Of a DNA stretch of 64,000 nucleotides, positions 46,301 to 60,350 are shown in pieces. Each line of letters opens with the position of its first letter. The first letter of the stretch is position 1. The stretch covers positions 30,569,915 to 30,633,914 of the forward strand of contig NC_081186.1 of NCBI RefSeq assembly GCF_029867415.1, written 5' to 3'. The notes under the pieces are model-generated. The model was not told the origin of the DNA, did not search any database, and saw nothing but the letters and a program-made list of their open reading frames with translations. Both the position numbers and the translations under genes were made by a program. The stretch is from Vicia villosa. Lineage: Eukaryota > Streptophyta > Magnoliopsida > Fabales > Fabaceae.

Positions 46301-46536
46301 ATATCATCTCTCTCTTCATCTTCTTCATTCTTAGGGATTTCAGCATCCTCAGCTTTCTTGGGACGACCTTTGAACCTTCTACCCATATTGATCACTCCTC
46401 TGGGTTTCTTGGTCTTCTTGTCCTTCTTAGTCAGAAGGGCTTTCAGCTCGTTTTGCCCATTGGCTAGGGTCAGGATCAGAGTTTGAAATTCAGCATTCTG
46501 AGCTTGGAGATCCTTGACAGATTGTTCGAGATTCAT
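43366..46536 (-). CDS. Ogre-A gag-protease polyprotein
   Basis: The open frame extends up to 46641, but the better start is the ATG at 46536, where the coiled-coil-like N-terminus MNLEQSVKDLQAQNAEFQ begins. That gives about 1056 residues. In order it has a basic/acidic linker, the gag capsid-like domain (FAKYDGISCPKMHLRSYV ... WEDLVVAFYKQY), a C-x2-H-x5-H-x4-C zinc knuckle (CVYHSNAPGHNENNC) and, in the C-terminal third, a retropepsin-like protease with active site LVDDGSSLNVLP and the later LLGRPWIH. It lies 266 bp after ORF1, and the stop at 43366 falls just inside the probable intron. No internal stop or frameshift is seen. Confidence 0.93.
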   Translation of the reverse strand: MNLEQSVKDLQAQNAEFQTLILTLANGQNELKALLTKKDKKTKKPRGVINMGRRFKGRPKKAEDAEIPKNEEDEERDDISIKNNQGSHVGSDGEEEEEEEYPEDEDESDEKYRLLEERLRSVEIQKVPGLDFEELGLVPGVVIPPKFKTPVFAKYDGISCPKMHLRSYVRKIQPHTADKRLWIHFFQESLSGTQLEWYYKLESASVRTWEDLVVAFYKQYQYNSDLAPTRMQLQSMSMGPKESFKEYAQKWRDLAGRVQPSLSDRELVDMFMGTLTGPFYSHLLGSSSSGFTELILTGERVENGIRSGKIQVGSASGTTRKPYQGRNESNAIHSQKSRGKEDQNQSVGAVLISAPISQQAPRQDYQRKTDKPRRKYTPINMPLSQVLRHLLKAKLITLRDPPKFTNTASPTYDPKATCVYHSNAPGHNENNCWALKNKVQDLLEAGEIEFDAPETPNVITAPMPKHDHAVNAIMDTIHVYDVRDLSTPLPDIKRKLLRAGLFPGCDPDCYYCALIPEGCENLKRGIQGWMDRGTIRFEKTPTVEELCEGFSRGLKFEDVSVISKVPLKIPTKAPLKISAEPRVAPIVITQPGPMPYSSDKAIPWNYGAEVFVQGVKQELEYDKVSEDVNPGIGNIAGTSKVTRSGRVFSPEISPNVTSPTITITPNADAHGKGPLPEPETVTRNAPSEETNEFLKYIRKSDYDIVEQMGHTPSKISMLSLLSCSKTHAKAMMKFLEAAHVPQEISVTQLENCIANLTTDNYLGFSDADLSPSGRNHNKALHISIECGGTTLAHVLVDDGSSLNVLPKVVLDRLKVNGIELKSSNVIVKAYDGTMSTVYGEVELPIRVGAQTFNTVFYVMDIRPAYSCLLGRPWIHKANAVTSTLHQKLRYPMEGKIVTVHGEDEYLVSFVDETKYLEFTGETFESPRIAHEWKLEPVPETKHVYTPPKITGDIPTMASLKDARAVVEEGGCTIWGQLPDIPYKSNKWGLGCTAKDQKGTPPPRSEDLKRHFISKGVNAIEEDEDNHNLDKWISPTSDKGLDNWKAKDIVSISYSQE

Positions 46537-46802
46537 CTTTCTTACTGAAATAAACAGCAACAAAGATGAGGCATTTGATTTTATGAAACCTGTGATGCGA
46601 TGTCTATGAATGATATGATTATGCATATGCAATGTTTTCAAGGACCTTAAAATTTAAATTCACTTTAAACAAGAAAGAAAGAACAAGCTTTGTTAATAAT
46701 AATAATAATTAAATTGTACTTTTTATGGTTCTTTGCCATTTTGGCTTACAAAATAAATATGTAAACAACTAGGAATAATAATAACAATAAACTAGAATTT
46801 CT

Positions 46803-48146
46803 TCAAGCTTCCCATGGACGCTTCCTCTTTGATCCGATGAAGTTGTTGACATTCTGTTCTGCTTGAAGTAGCCTTGTGAGTTCTAACACTTGTTTCTCTT
46901 TGGCGCGGAATTGAGCCTCAAAAGTATCCCTTTCTTCTTTCAATTGGACCCATGACTTTTGTAGTTCTTCTAGATCAGTGGGCATGTCTGGATGGAGAAC
47001 AACCAAAGGAACCTTTTCTTCACATTCAGGTTCAACAATCACAGGTCTAACATAAGGATATGGCATGACAAAGCGTTGAGCGCGAGTGCGTACCCATCTA
47101 AGATAAGGTTCCGAGGGAAGGGAGTTCTTTTGCCCCCAACTTTTGCTATCCACCCTGTATACCTTGTTCCAAGCGCGTATGAACTCTTGGCGTTGATTAC
47201 AAACATCTTCTTCATAGTTGAAAACAACCCCTTCAATGAGCAAGTGATGAGGACCATCCCTTCGAGCATAACCAAATTGTCGTAGGGCTAATGAAGGATT
47301 GTAGGTGATTCCTCCTCTAATGCCAAGGAGAGGCACATTAGGGAATTTCCCACAATGATCGATGATAGTGACGTACTCTTGAGACATAACATGCCAACGG
47401 ATATCTGAGTGAGAAAGTGACATGATTCTTCGAGACCATTGCATCTTTTGATCGTTTCTGACTACTGAGCGTGGAAGGTGCGAAATAAACCACCTAGCCA
47501 GCAAGGGTGTGCAACACATAAGAGTCCCTCGCTTCTTCGTGACGCGAGAGTGAAGGGAATGTAGAATATCTCCAAGTAGCGTAGGCACGGGGTTGTGAGT
47601 CAGAAAAATCTTGATTGCGTGCACATCAATGAATTGATCAGGATTAGGAAACAAAACCAAACTATATATTAATAAAGCCAAAACATCTTCAAAAGCATGG
47701 TAGCTCATGGCCTTAAGAAATTGTCGAGCTTTTCCAAATAAGAATTTGGCTGAGAGACCTTCTACTCCATTCTTGGTGTCCCAGTTGGAGGCGATGTCTG
47801 ATCTCTTTAGGTGAAGTGCAGCAGCAATAGTCTCGAGTTTCGGAGTGCTTTCCAATCCAGTAAAGGGCAGATGCTTAGATATAGGTACACCAAGTAAGTT
47901 TGAGAACTCCTCCAAAGTAGGTACCAACTGATAATCCGGAAAAGTGAAGCAATGATGTTCGGGATCAAAGAATTGGCATAAGACTCTCATCATATCTTCT
48001 TCAAATTGAGAGGTGACCAGTCGAAGAAGATAACCATGTCTTTCAGCAAACTTAGAGTCTCCAGGGACTTCTAAGGCGAGCTCCTTAAGCTCAGAAGGTA
48101 TCCCTACAAAGTTGAGTCGTACATAATCTCTGGTAGAAAAAGCCAT
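46803..48146 (-). CDS. Ogre-A ORF1, extra protein upstream of gag
   Basis: This intact 447-residue frame lies between leader and gag, the position of the extra ORF1 that distinguishes Ogre from most Ty3/gypsy elements. It starts MAFSTRDYVRLNF. The fold has the look of the plant mobile-domain-like proteins annotated from legume genomes (HCFTFPDYQLVPTLEEFSNLLGVP, ALLIYSLVLFPN, LLGDILHSLHSR, LLARWFISHLP). I infer this family from memory of its motifs, not from a search. The C-terminus (about 390-430) is a likely coiled coil (EELQKSWVQLKEERDTFEAQ), followed by a basic tail (GSKRKRPWEA) that could be a nuclear signal. The function in the life cycle is unknown. Confidence 0.88.
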   Translation of the reverse strand: MAFSTRDYVRLNFVGIPSELKELALEVPGDSKFAERHGYLLRLVTSQFEEDMMRVLCQFFDPEHHCFTFPDYQLVPTLEEFSNLLGVPISKHLPFTGLESTPKLETIAAALHLKRSDIASNWDTKNGVEGLSAKFLFGKARQFLKAMSYHAFEDVLALLIYSLVLFPNPDQFIDVHAIKIFLTHNPVPTLLGDILHSLHSRVTKKRGTLMCCTPLLARWFISHLPRSVVRNDQKMQWSRRIMSLSHSDIRWHVMSQEYVTIIDHCGKFPNVPLLGIRGGITYNPSLALRQFGYARRDGPHHLLIEGVVFNYEEDVCNQRQEFIRAWNKVYRVDSKSWGQKNSLPSEPYLRWVRTRAQRFVMPYPYVRPVIVEPECEEKVPLVVLHPDMPTDLEELQKSWVQLKEERDTFEAQFRAKEKQVLELTRLLQAEQNVNNFIGSKRKRPWEA

Positions 48147-48870
48147 GTCCTACAAAACAGTGTAAATATAAATTTCTTGGTCCTTGAAATTTGTTAGTTG
48201 TTATGATATGTCATGATGTTATGATGTTATGATGTTATGATGCCAAGTAGATAACAAACACAAACAAGTCACACAATTGCCTTAAGGGTAGGCTTGCATG
48301 AAGTTCATAGGTATATACCCTTCTTCCTTTCGTTTAGTTGGTTCAACCTGTCCTAAAAAGTAACCAGGTTCTATGGTGCTCATATCCCTGATCTTTCTCG
48401 TGGGCATTGTCTCAACATAGCACTCAATCGGCCAGCCAAAAGCATCCCTTGAGTCCAATCTCAATGAGTGTAGCATCGAGTATCAACCGGCTTCAGTCAG
48501 GAATCCGAAGCCAGCCATCTCGCTACTTCTTATAAGCCAAAGTCAAGTTCGACTAAGGTTCTAAGGGCGAATTAGTGCTCATGACACCACGCGGTAGCCA
48601 AATGTCTCCTCGATCAGATTCAAGGGCCATCAGGACAAACCAAAGCGTCGCACTAACGGTGGCCACCAGTTCAACCATAACGATACATGTCGTACAGCAT
48701 TCCTGGTCTATGGCCACATACTTAAGGTACACTAGATCCGGGTGTAGGATCTTTCACACAGCAGAATACCCAATACAGCCTTGAAAAATAAAACAAACAA
48801 AGCAAACAATAGAAAACATTTAAAGTGAATCCTAAACTTTTAAGGTAACCCCTCTTTTATCGAATTTTAT
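48147..48870 (-). other. Ogre-A leader
   Basis: Non-coding leader between primer binding site and ORF1. It includes a short ATGATGTT-type microsatellite (about 48205-48243) and a 64-codon minus frame (48282-48476) that I cannot assign. The first about 100 bases align with the Ogre-B leader. Confidence 0.65.
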
Positions 48871-48887
48871 CCCCAGCAGAGTCGCCA
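48871..48887 (-). other. Ogre-A primer binding site
   Basis: On minus, TGGCGACTCTGCTGGGG begins four bases after the LTR end (48892) and is identical to the Ogre-B site. It fixes the orientation of the element. Confidence 0.88.
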
Positions 48888-48891
48888 GTTC

Positions 48892-51800
48892 TGTAATACG
48901 GTGAACTGACTTTTATAATCGAAATGTACGGTTAAGCATGAGTCGCCACCGACTTTTATTTTATCCAAACTATATTCGGAAAGGCAAAAAGAAACAGAAA
49001 AAAAACCTTTTAAGAAATTCTGAGTTCGGGGGGTAATTTATGCAAAGGGAAGGTGTAAGGCACCCTTTGCATCCATGGTTTTCCATGGGCTCTTAATTGC
49101 TTTGCTTGCTCGTTTGTCTTTAGAAAAAGTAGATGAAAGAAAAAAGTGGACTTTAGCTCGTAAATGAGCGTAGCCAGTTTTTGAAGAATTGTGAAAAAGA
49201 ATATGAAAATTGAGCATTGCAAGGCAATTAGGGGCAATTACCTTAAACTCAGATAATAGGTCTCTTTTTGCCTTTCAGAATGAAAGGGTCTATCCTTGCC
49301 ATAAGAGGGCAGGAAGCCTTTCGTTTGGAGGTTGAAGGGTCATCGAAGCATCCTTTGCCATAAGACTATCCCATGCCATAGAAGGGCAGGTAGTCTAAGG
49401 CAAGGATCAGAATAAGCCATTTTCGTTGGCAGCCAGAAGATACCTCAGCCTTTTTCCATAGGCAACATCCGAGGGTCGAGGTCATTTGTGTATCGAAGGC
49501 AGCATCATTCAGGGTCGTGACCTTTTTATCGAGGCAACATGGCTGAGGTATCTTCGAATTCGAGGGACGTGGCTTATTCTGCAAAACACAAAGACAACAG
49601 GCAACAAGGCAACAGGCAACAAGGCAACAGAGAGGGTTACCCAAAAGCGTGCGTGTGTGCACCAATCACGTGATTATGTTCAGTTATGTTATCTTATAAA
49701 ATTACGTGATGCTAATTCAATTAATAAGTTGCACTCCCTATAATTACTAACCAACAATAATATAACAATAATAATGGGGAAGGGAAATTGTAACCAGCGG
49801 AGGAGAGGGGAATTGAAACCAGCGGGATATAAAAATAAAAGGCAAAAGGTTTAACACAAGTAATAATTTGTGAATAGGGTTTAGGGTTAGCAATACTCGT
49901 AGCTTTGGCAGTTGACAAACCCTGAAAATTGGAAAAGAAAGAATAAACAGAGGGGTGAGTGCATTATCGGTTCGGAGGCAAATGAGGTTAACCTTAATAA
50001 AATAAAAGATAAATAAATTAATAATGAATGATAAATAATACTTAGCTTTGATTTGGATCTGATCTGATATGGTTGGTTAGAGTCGGAGGAAACTTCGGGG
50101 GTAACCCTGAAAAGACAAGGCAGAAAGAGAGAGAGTGAATGTATGCACAGTTCAGAAATATAAGGACAAACCCTAAAATTAAAAAGGAAACAGAATAGAC
50201 ATCGAATAAATAAAACACTTAGCTTTTGTATTTTGATCGGGCGTGTTATCGGAGTGAACCATGTTGATAACCCTGAAAAGGCACAAAAGAAATATTCAGT
50301 GTAGTGGGATGTTCGTCGTAAACCCTGATTAGGGTACGAATTTAAATAAGAAAATATAAATGATTTAATTAATTATTGGTCTCGCGACCTAATTAATTAA
50401 ATCAGGATAAGAAAATAAAATCGAATGCAAAAAACAATTTTTATGAATTTTTCGGAATGAATATAAATTTTTGAATGAAATAGAAGTAATAAAGGTAATT
50501 TAATTAAATAAGTATATATAAATATTAGTTATGTAAATAAAGAAATAAATCTATAATAAATAAATATATTATGTATTAATAAATAAACATAAATAAAGAA
50601 AGCAAATATTATAAGCATAAAAAGTTTTTTTTTTTGAAAATAAAATAGATAATAGTTTTTATATATAATAGAAAAAGAGAAGAATTTAAAACAAATAATA
50701 TATATATTATAAACTAAAAAAAACGCTATACAATAAAAAACAAAAAAAATTGCAAAACTTAGCTGTTTGATTCGGTGTGGCGCGCGCGTGTGGCGTATGG
50801 TAGACTCGCAGCTAGCTGTGCGTCAGATGGAGAATTAGTGAGATCACATGGCTGATAGGGTGAGGAAGCATGGCGCCTGGCATAGGAGCATCGCACCGGA
50901 TCCGAGGGAAAACAAAAACATAACGCGCCTTTTCTGTTTTTGAACCTGCCAATGGGATCTCGCCACCACATCATCTTCTTCATGGAGCCAGACCTTTTAC
51001 AGCGCTTATTACCAGTACGCTGTAAAAAACCCAAAGCTTCCACACCTGCGAACAACGAACACATGCAAACCACTACAAAAATTTGGCGCGACGGTACCAT
51101 TGTCACCGTCCAAAGGCCACGAATCTCATGATATATACGATTTGCCCTAATTTTTCGTTACTCAGAAAGCCCCAATGCAAAGTCCAAAACCCTAACATGG
51201 TGAATTCTTAAACACGCACACAATAAGCAAACAAATTATCCAGAATCGTTCGAGGCATCATTACAAACGTGAATATGCAGTTTAAACACAAAGATGATGC
51301 GTGAAATAGTGTAATCGAAGGATAAAAGAAAAACGCAAACCGTGGCGATTTGTTGATGATTCTGGACGTTCCCAACCTTGCTAGCAATTGCAACAGCTTC
51401 AAAGGTGCTCCAACAACACGTTTGAATCAATCAAATGCTTTGAATTGCCCTGGGAAGCAAAATTCTGTTTTGAGATTTTGGTGACTTTTTGAACTCGGGA
51501 TTGTGTTCTTTTGAGGCTGCCAATCGTGTGTTAGGGGTCTGCAATTGTTTGCTACTTATATGTGATGGATTAGGGCAACAGAAATTGAATCAAATCTCCT
51601 TCAATCTTTGATTTGCATATTGAGAAAATTTGATTGAAATTTTCTTCTTTTTCTTTCCAATTTTGGCTCAATTTAAATCTTCAATGAATCAATCTCTTTT
51701 GAACGAAATTTTATTGAATATATGATTTAATTGGTGATTGGAATTGGTTAAAAATAGAATCAAATCAAATTTTTGCAATTATATGATTTAATTTTATTTT

Positions 51801-52731
51801 TAATTTCCTTTAATATGAATAAAAATTCATAATAAATCACATAATTCAAGTAAATTCGTGGAAATTTATTTATGGGCTCTCAATGTCATAAGGAACAAGT
51901 TTGGATTTAAAAAAAGTAGGCCCATTAGCAAAAATATTTGAGTTTCTTCACATTTTTTCTTTCTAAAATAGCCTAACTTTGACAAGGTCTATCTCCTTCA
52001 AGTTTTGGGGTATGGAGGTGTTCTAAGACTTTTTAGAAGCCTTAGAGAGTCTTCTAACCAATGTCTTTGGTCCCATATCAAAATTCTTTTCCATTCTCTT
52101 TTTATGACCTTTTGAAAAACATGTCTTTTTGTTGACTTTTGAAAAGGACCTGTAATGTATGAGGCCATAATTCTTAAACCATTGACCTATGGGCTTTGAT
52201 TCTTGGACCATTAGATAGAGGAATGAATTCCCTTCACAATGAGCTTTGGTGGGAATTTTTCTGATGAAGTATGAATATTTGGTGAATTTTCAAAGTTTGG
52301 TTGACTTTTTCAGTTCGTGCCCAAAATAGCAACTCTTGACTTTTGACTTTTCTGATCTTTTCTTGTATCATCATGATCAACCCTTGATCAAATGATGATT
52401 TTAGGGTTATGAGGATATTGTTGACCAAGTATCTTGAACTTTGACCGTATTTTGACCTGAAATGACTGTTTTGCCCTTGAGAGTCGACTGTTGACCTAAT
52501 CAGGATTTGAGGGCCTACATTTGCTCTGTTTGACTTGAAATTTTATATGGAGATACTTTGGGATGTTAGTGACCCTATGGAACCACCTTGAGCCATTGAT
52601 TCAATGATTTTCCTCTGAATTATTCAATCCCTAGTTTAGAACTTCTGTGTGGGAGACTGTGTTTTGGAGCTTTGTCTTTTGTTCTGATTTTATGTGTGAA
52701 AAATAACATGGGCAAATTTTGGGGTATGACA
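48892..52731 (-). repeat. Ogre-A 5' LTR
   Basis: This intact 3840 bp LTR opens TGTCATACCCC on minus at 52731 and closes GTATTACA at 48892. It should contain the promoter, but I could not single out a TATA box with confidence in the AT-rich interior. Several 60-115-codon open frames are shared with the 3' copy and look fortuitous. Confidence 0.95.
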
Positions 52732-52736
52732 CTCTC

Positions 52737-53145
52737 GCTCTACAACTCTATTTTGCTATGGAGTTCTAAGGCAAGAGAAATCATGGGCAATACCATTTTC
52801 TTTGAAGTACTCCTCAAAGAATCTGTTCTCAAATTCTCCACCATGATCACTTCTGACCTTTATGATTTTACACTCTTTCTCAGATTGAATCTGAGTGCAG
52901 AAGTCAAAGAACACTGAATGAGACTCATCATTGTGTTTCAAGAACTTTACCCATGTCCAGCTGCTATAATCATCTACGATGACTAATCCATATTTATTCC
53001 CTCTGATAGAACCTGTTTTGACTGGGCCAAACAGATCAATGTGCAGAAGTTCTAGCGGCCTAGAGGAAGAAACAACATTCTTAGACTTGAATGCAGGTTT
53101 GGAGAACTTTCCCTTCTGACATGCTTCGCAAAGAGCATCTGATTT
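52737..53145 (-). pseudogene. Copia-2 integrase, upstream fragment
   Basis: On minus this reads from the GAG-pre-integrase zinc region (EACQKGKFS) through IDLFGP, WTWVKFLKHNDESHS and RSDHGGEFENRFFEEYF to the Ogre-A insertion. A TAG at 52756-52758 replaces the glutamine of RTPQQNG, and the next glycine is arginine. At 53145 the homology to Copia-1 stops abruptly, so gag, protease and 5' LTR are deleted. Confidence 0.9.
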
Positions 53146-53560
53146 ATATGTTGTTTTTTATTCTTCCTAAATTAATTAATTTAGCCGGGGGTTATAAACC
53201 TTCGTAGATGGTTTAAAATCATCGCAATTAGCATTGAAAATAAAACATCAAATAAAATTCATGAAGATTTAAAATTGTCGAAAATAACTGTCCAAGGCAG
53301 TTAGTCATTGCAATTAGCATTGAAAACAAAACATCAAATAAAATTCATGACGATTTAAAATTTTCGAAAATAATTGTCCAAGGCATTCACAAACTGTCGA
53401 AAATATTAACGAGAGTTGGAGTGGCGGTTTTCCAAACTGTCGCAAATCTTGCTGGCGTGACACACTTATGTGGCAAAACAAAAACTGCTGCAACCCAACT
53501 ATTGTAGCGTTTCGAATTTACATAGGCTTCCAAAATAACTGTCATTTTTTTCTAGCAGTG
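53146..53560. mobile_element. CACTA (En/Spm-like) transposon end, remnant
   Basis: The right edge, TTTTTTTCTAGCAGTG (to 53560), is on minus CACTGCTAGAAAAAAA, the terminal signature of CACTA elements. AACTGTC-type subterminal motifs recur inward (near 53276, 53393, 53430, 53536), as expected for this group. A block of about 80 bp (AGCATTGAAAA, CAAATAAAATTCATGA) is duplicated at about 53230 and 53312. The opposite terminus is missing because the left side abuts broken Copia-2. Confidence 0.65.
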
Positions 53561-53818
53561 AATGCAACCCTTATCACCACAATAAAGATAAATAGATTTA
53601 GCTGAAATACTCTTTCTATTTATTCTAAGTTGAGTGTTTTTTTCTCAAAACCAATCCCTCTTCTACTTGAAGTCATATAAGAGGTAGTAGATAGATAAAT
53701 AGCTTGTGTCAATTGTTCTTTGAAAACTTTTTTCCAAATTTTAAAATTGGATAATTAATGCAATTTATGTTTAATATATTTTCAACTAAGAGAGATGCAT
53801 GCCCTTCCTCTAAGGAAT

Positions 53819-54800
53819 CTAAAGAACTATTAAGATCACTATTTTCCTTTCCAAGTTTTGAAATAAGATTTCTTTGAGAGAAATTTTCTTAAAAGCATCC
53901 AGAGCATCTGCATACATTTCACTGAAATATTTTGACAGTTGTTTATAAAATGGTTTAACTTCAGGATCAAAAATATATACCTTAAAGTCTTCACTTTTCT
54001 TGTGTTCCATTAAGCATAGGTTAACACATTCTTCATCAAAACTTAAACCGGAATATGAAGAGGAGCTCTCATATACTTCTTCTCTAGCGATATCGGCTCT
54101 ATGACCTTTAGCATGTTTGTCCTTTGTCTTGTAGAATTCCTTACCCTTTTTCTTATGATGTTTATTTAGACTAGGACATGTGGTTCTAGGGACCCAATTC
54201 TCCGCATTCAAAGCATGTGACATCTTCTTCTTTTATCTTATGTTCCTTCTTGCGCGAATAAGACTTTTTGAAGTTAATTTATTTTTAGTCGGAGTGCTTG
54301 AGCTTCCTTGTATATTGATTGTAATGTTTTACGAATAACCCCATCTCTTCTTATTTAGAAAAGTATATGTCATAACTATCACCTTAGTCCTTATTTTTTT
54401 TTTGTCCTTGACGAAGAAGCTTTCAAGGATAGATCTCGTTTCTCTTCCTTTATCTTATCTTTCTTCTTGACTTTACTTTGCTTTTAGCAAGTCGTTTCAG
54501 TTCATTCTCATGTTCGGTGAGCTTTTCAAATAGTTTTGTGATATCCAAAGAACTAAGATAATTTAATTCTTTTATGGCCGTAACATTTGGTTGACATTCT
54601 GTGGACTTAGATATCAGAATATTATCAGCACACTCTTTGTTAGAAATGATCTTTCCCAAATTGTCTAGCTTCTTGATTAAATGGAGGAACGAGTCTCCAT
54701 GGATTCTAAGGATTCCCCAGGTTCCATACGAAAAAGTTCATACCCCTCTATCAACATATTTAGGATATTTATCACTGTCCTTTAAAAAATTATTGTCATC
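53819..54800 (-). pseudogene. Old copia gag relic from another family
   Basis: On minus, a UBN2-like C-terminal segment (LGKIISNKECADNIL, NVTAIKELNYLSSLDITKLFEKL; 54659-54450) is followed by a degenerate zinc knuckle at about 54225-54170. There CFECGELG runs into a stop, and a frameshift leads into CPSLNKHHKKKGKEF. Then comes an acidic serine-rich tail (54223-53819). The order matches Sirevirus gag, but the sequence differs from Copia-1 gag. It is an older, heavily mutated insertion; neither pol nor LTRs are recognised nearby. Confidence 0.7.
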
Positions 54801-54829
54801 TATTTCATGACTATCAACGCTAAAGATAC

Positions 54830-56000
54830 TACCATTAGTGATCCGCATGAAACATAAATAACTTCCATTATAAAAAGCATTTTGAATATCAAAATTTGAT
54901 AATGAAACATCTTGAATATCAAAATTTGATATTTGACATTTTTTGAAAAAATGAATTTGTTTAGAATGATAAAAGAGTTATTATCATTACTAAATTTTTA
55001 ATTAATTTCAAAATACTATAACAACCTAAAAGATATTTGGAAAATTTATGTAAGCCCTTCAAAACCCTCCTTCAATACAATTTGAGTTCCCCCATTTTAT
55101 GGGGTTTTTGGTGTTATGAATAAACTCAAACCCTCCAAAACCCTCATACCCAAAATCTTTTTATCTTTTTCACCCAATTCCTCCTATTTTCCAAAGCCCT
55201 CCCCTCCCTTCCCCTCCAAACTCCCAAACATAGCCTTAAGGTTTGCAAGAGTGTTTGCTATGAAGAGCTCTCTATAATGGATTGCAAGAGCAAAAAATTA
55301 TTTGAATTTAAAGTTTGTGTTCTTAAATATTTATTTGACAAAAAAATCGTTTATTTATCTAACCTTTTTTTGGCTAACCTTTTTTTTATTCATATCATAA
55401 ACAAATGCAAAAAAAAGCCAGAGAAAATACTCCCACCTCTAATTACTCTTCACACTCCCACCTCAAAGTCATACATCCCTATCATCCATATTTTTTTTAA
55501 TTAATATTTCTCAATAATTAATCAAATAAACAAAAACATAATAAAATAAATAACTTTAATAAATAAAAACGAGGGTATAGTGATTCCAAAACATCAAACT
55601 GTTATGGATCCCTTAACTTTATTATGGCGAAGTCAATGAGATTGCGCACATGGAGTATAACTTAACTTAGGTGGCCAGATCTCTGTATGATTAATTTTTT
55701 ATTAATATATGTATCCGATCTATTATTTGTAATGAAATGATTTAGTTTTGCTTTTGTAATTTTTTTTGCTACATATTGTGAAATTTAATTGGCACAAAAA
55801 GCGGTTATTTTTAATTAAAACTAGTTTTTCATACATAAAAGCTTGCACAAATTTCTTAGAGAATTACACTAACTTTGTTCAATAATTTATCCAAATAAAT
55901 AACTAAAAAACTATTTAATTACAATATAACTAAAATTGGTGAAAATGAAAATTACAAATTATATAATTTCAATTAAACTCATAGATAAATTAATATTTTT
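54830..56000. other. AT-rich spacer 3' of the receptor kinase gene
   Basis: No gene is supported. Around 55030-55225 a CCCTCC-rich block ends in CCAAACATAGCC. Such a terminus is common at ends of small plant DNA transposons, but I found no matching inverted terminus. The rest is AT-rich. Confidence 0.5.
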
Positions 56001-59351
<3,351 letters not shown>

Positions 59352-60340
59352 TTTCGTTTGTTTCCTGATACAATTGCAGGAACTAATAAGAAGTTTTTCA
59401 ATACCATGAATTCAGAGGGGCCAATTGTCTTAGGAGGTTGAACTTGTCTTACAAGAAACATGGGAATAAAATAAGAAGAAAATACTGTCACTGCAGAAAA
59501 GGAAAATTTTAAATATTATTTCTTACTAACAAACTATATTTATTTAGTGAAAAACGCGTGAATAAAGTCTACGAAAATAGATATAAAATGTGATAATATC
59601 AAACCATATCTCATAAGGAAAATAATAGAAAACTTTATCTAAATAACTAAGTTTTTAAGTTTTAATACCAAATTAACTAGCGGTTAAGTTTGAATCAGTT
59701 TTGAGGGAAAAATGTATTTGATTCAAAGATAAATTTATTCACAATTCGTTTCGGTTTTGGATGATTAATTAAAAAAATCCGATCCAATTTGATCCAATTT
59801 CATGCGGTTTATTTTGGATCGATTTTTGGATATCCAAATTAAAATTTTTATTATTGATTAAGATTATAAAAATGTTAATAAATAATAAATTTGATGTAAC
59901 ATATAACATATAGCATATTAAAAACTAATATTACAAAATGAGAATGATAGATTACGATTGAAACAAACGAAATAATAAATTAACACAACATCATATTATT
60001 AAGAAAATAAGAATCCTCGAATAATAAATTAACACAACATATCATATTAATAAAACAATAAAAAAGTATAAAATATATACTTGCGGTTTGGTTTAGTTTG
60101 GATCGATTTTGAAAAATCAATCTGAAATCTGATCCGAACCGTGTATTGTCACATCTCATCACATATATGCAAAATACATCATTCATCAAGCAATAAAATC
60201 ATGATTCAAAATATTTGAAGGTTACACCTCATTTCATCCTTTAAACACATAGGTTATCTCATAAGGTTCATCATACTCGAAATAACACTAAAAACGGACA
60301 TACGGTTTGAAAGTTATGACCTTCGGAAAATTGTAAAAAA
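59352..60340. other. Upstream region of the kinase gene and repeat-like DNA
   Basis: On minus, an AT-rich upstream region holds AAATAAATATAG near 59535-59547, a weak TATA candidate about 190 bases before the ATG. From about 59750 to 60140 the DNA is rich in GATCCAATTTGATCC and CGGTTTGGTTTAG words, and a block containing AATAATAAATTAACACAACAT is duplicated (about 59969 and 60019). No gene is seen. Confidence 0.5.
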
Positions 60341-60350
60341 AAATTGAATA

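Larger units (their letters stand above)
23077..52731 (-). mobile_element. Ogre-A: large Ogre/Tat-lineage Ty3/gypsy retrotransposon
   Basis: The element is flanked by the perfect duplication CTCTC (23072-23076 and 52732-52736) inside Copia-2 integrase. On minus the order is 5' LTR (52731-48892), primer binding site, leader, ORF1, gag-protease, RT/RNase H/second RNase H/integrase, a repeat-bearing 3' untranslated region, polypurine tract and 3' LTR. The extra ORF before gag, a second RNase H, a probable intron before RT and multi-kb LTRs are the combination known for Ogre. Total length is 29,655 bp, or about 18.7 kb without nested Ogre-B and its duplication. All ORFs are open and the LTRs have equal length (3840 bp) with about four substitutions, so it was probably competent until Ogre-B landed in its 3' LTR. 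Confidence 0.95.
16451..53145 (-). mobile_element. Copia-2: Sirevirus-like element, 5' truncated, split by Ogre-A
   Basis: On minus, the remaining order is part of integrase (53145-52732), Ogre-A, rest of integrase, RT and RNase H (23076-20912), env-like gene (20415-18392), polypurine tracts and 3' LTR (17583-16451). gag, protease and 5' LTR are missing: homology to Copia-1 stops at 53145, where CACTA-like sequence begins. At least five premature stops make it non-functional. Its apparent target duplication base set is TGTAT (16446-16450), whose partner is lost. Confidence 0.9.

Noticed and set aside
55030..55225. Possible MITE ending in CCAAACATAGCC
   Set aside because: No inverted partner terminus or target duplication could be found by eye, so it was left as unassigned spacer.
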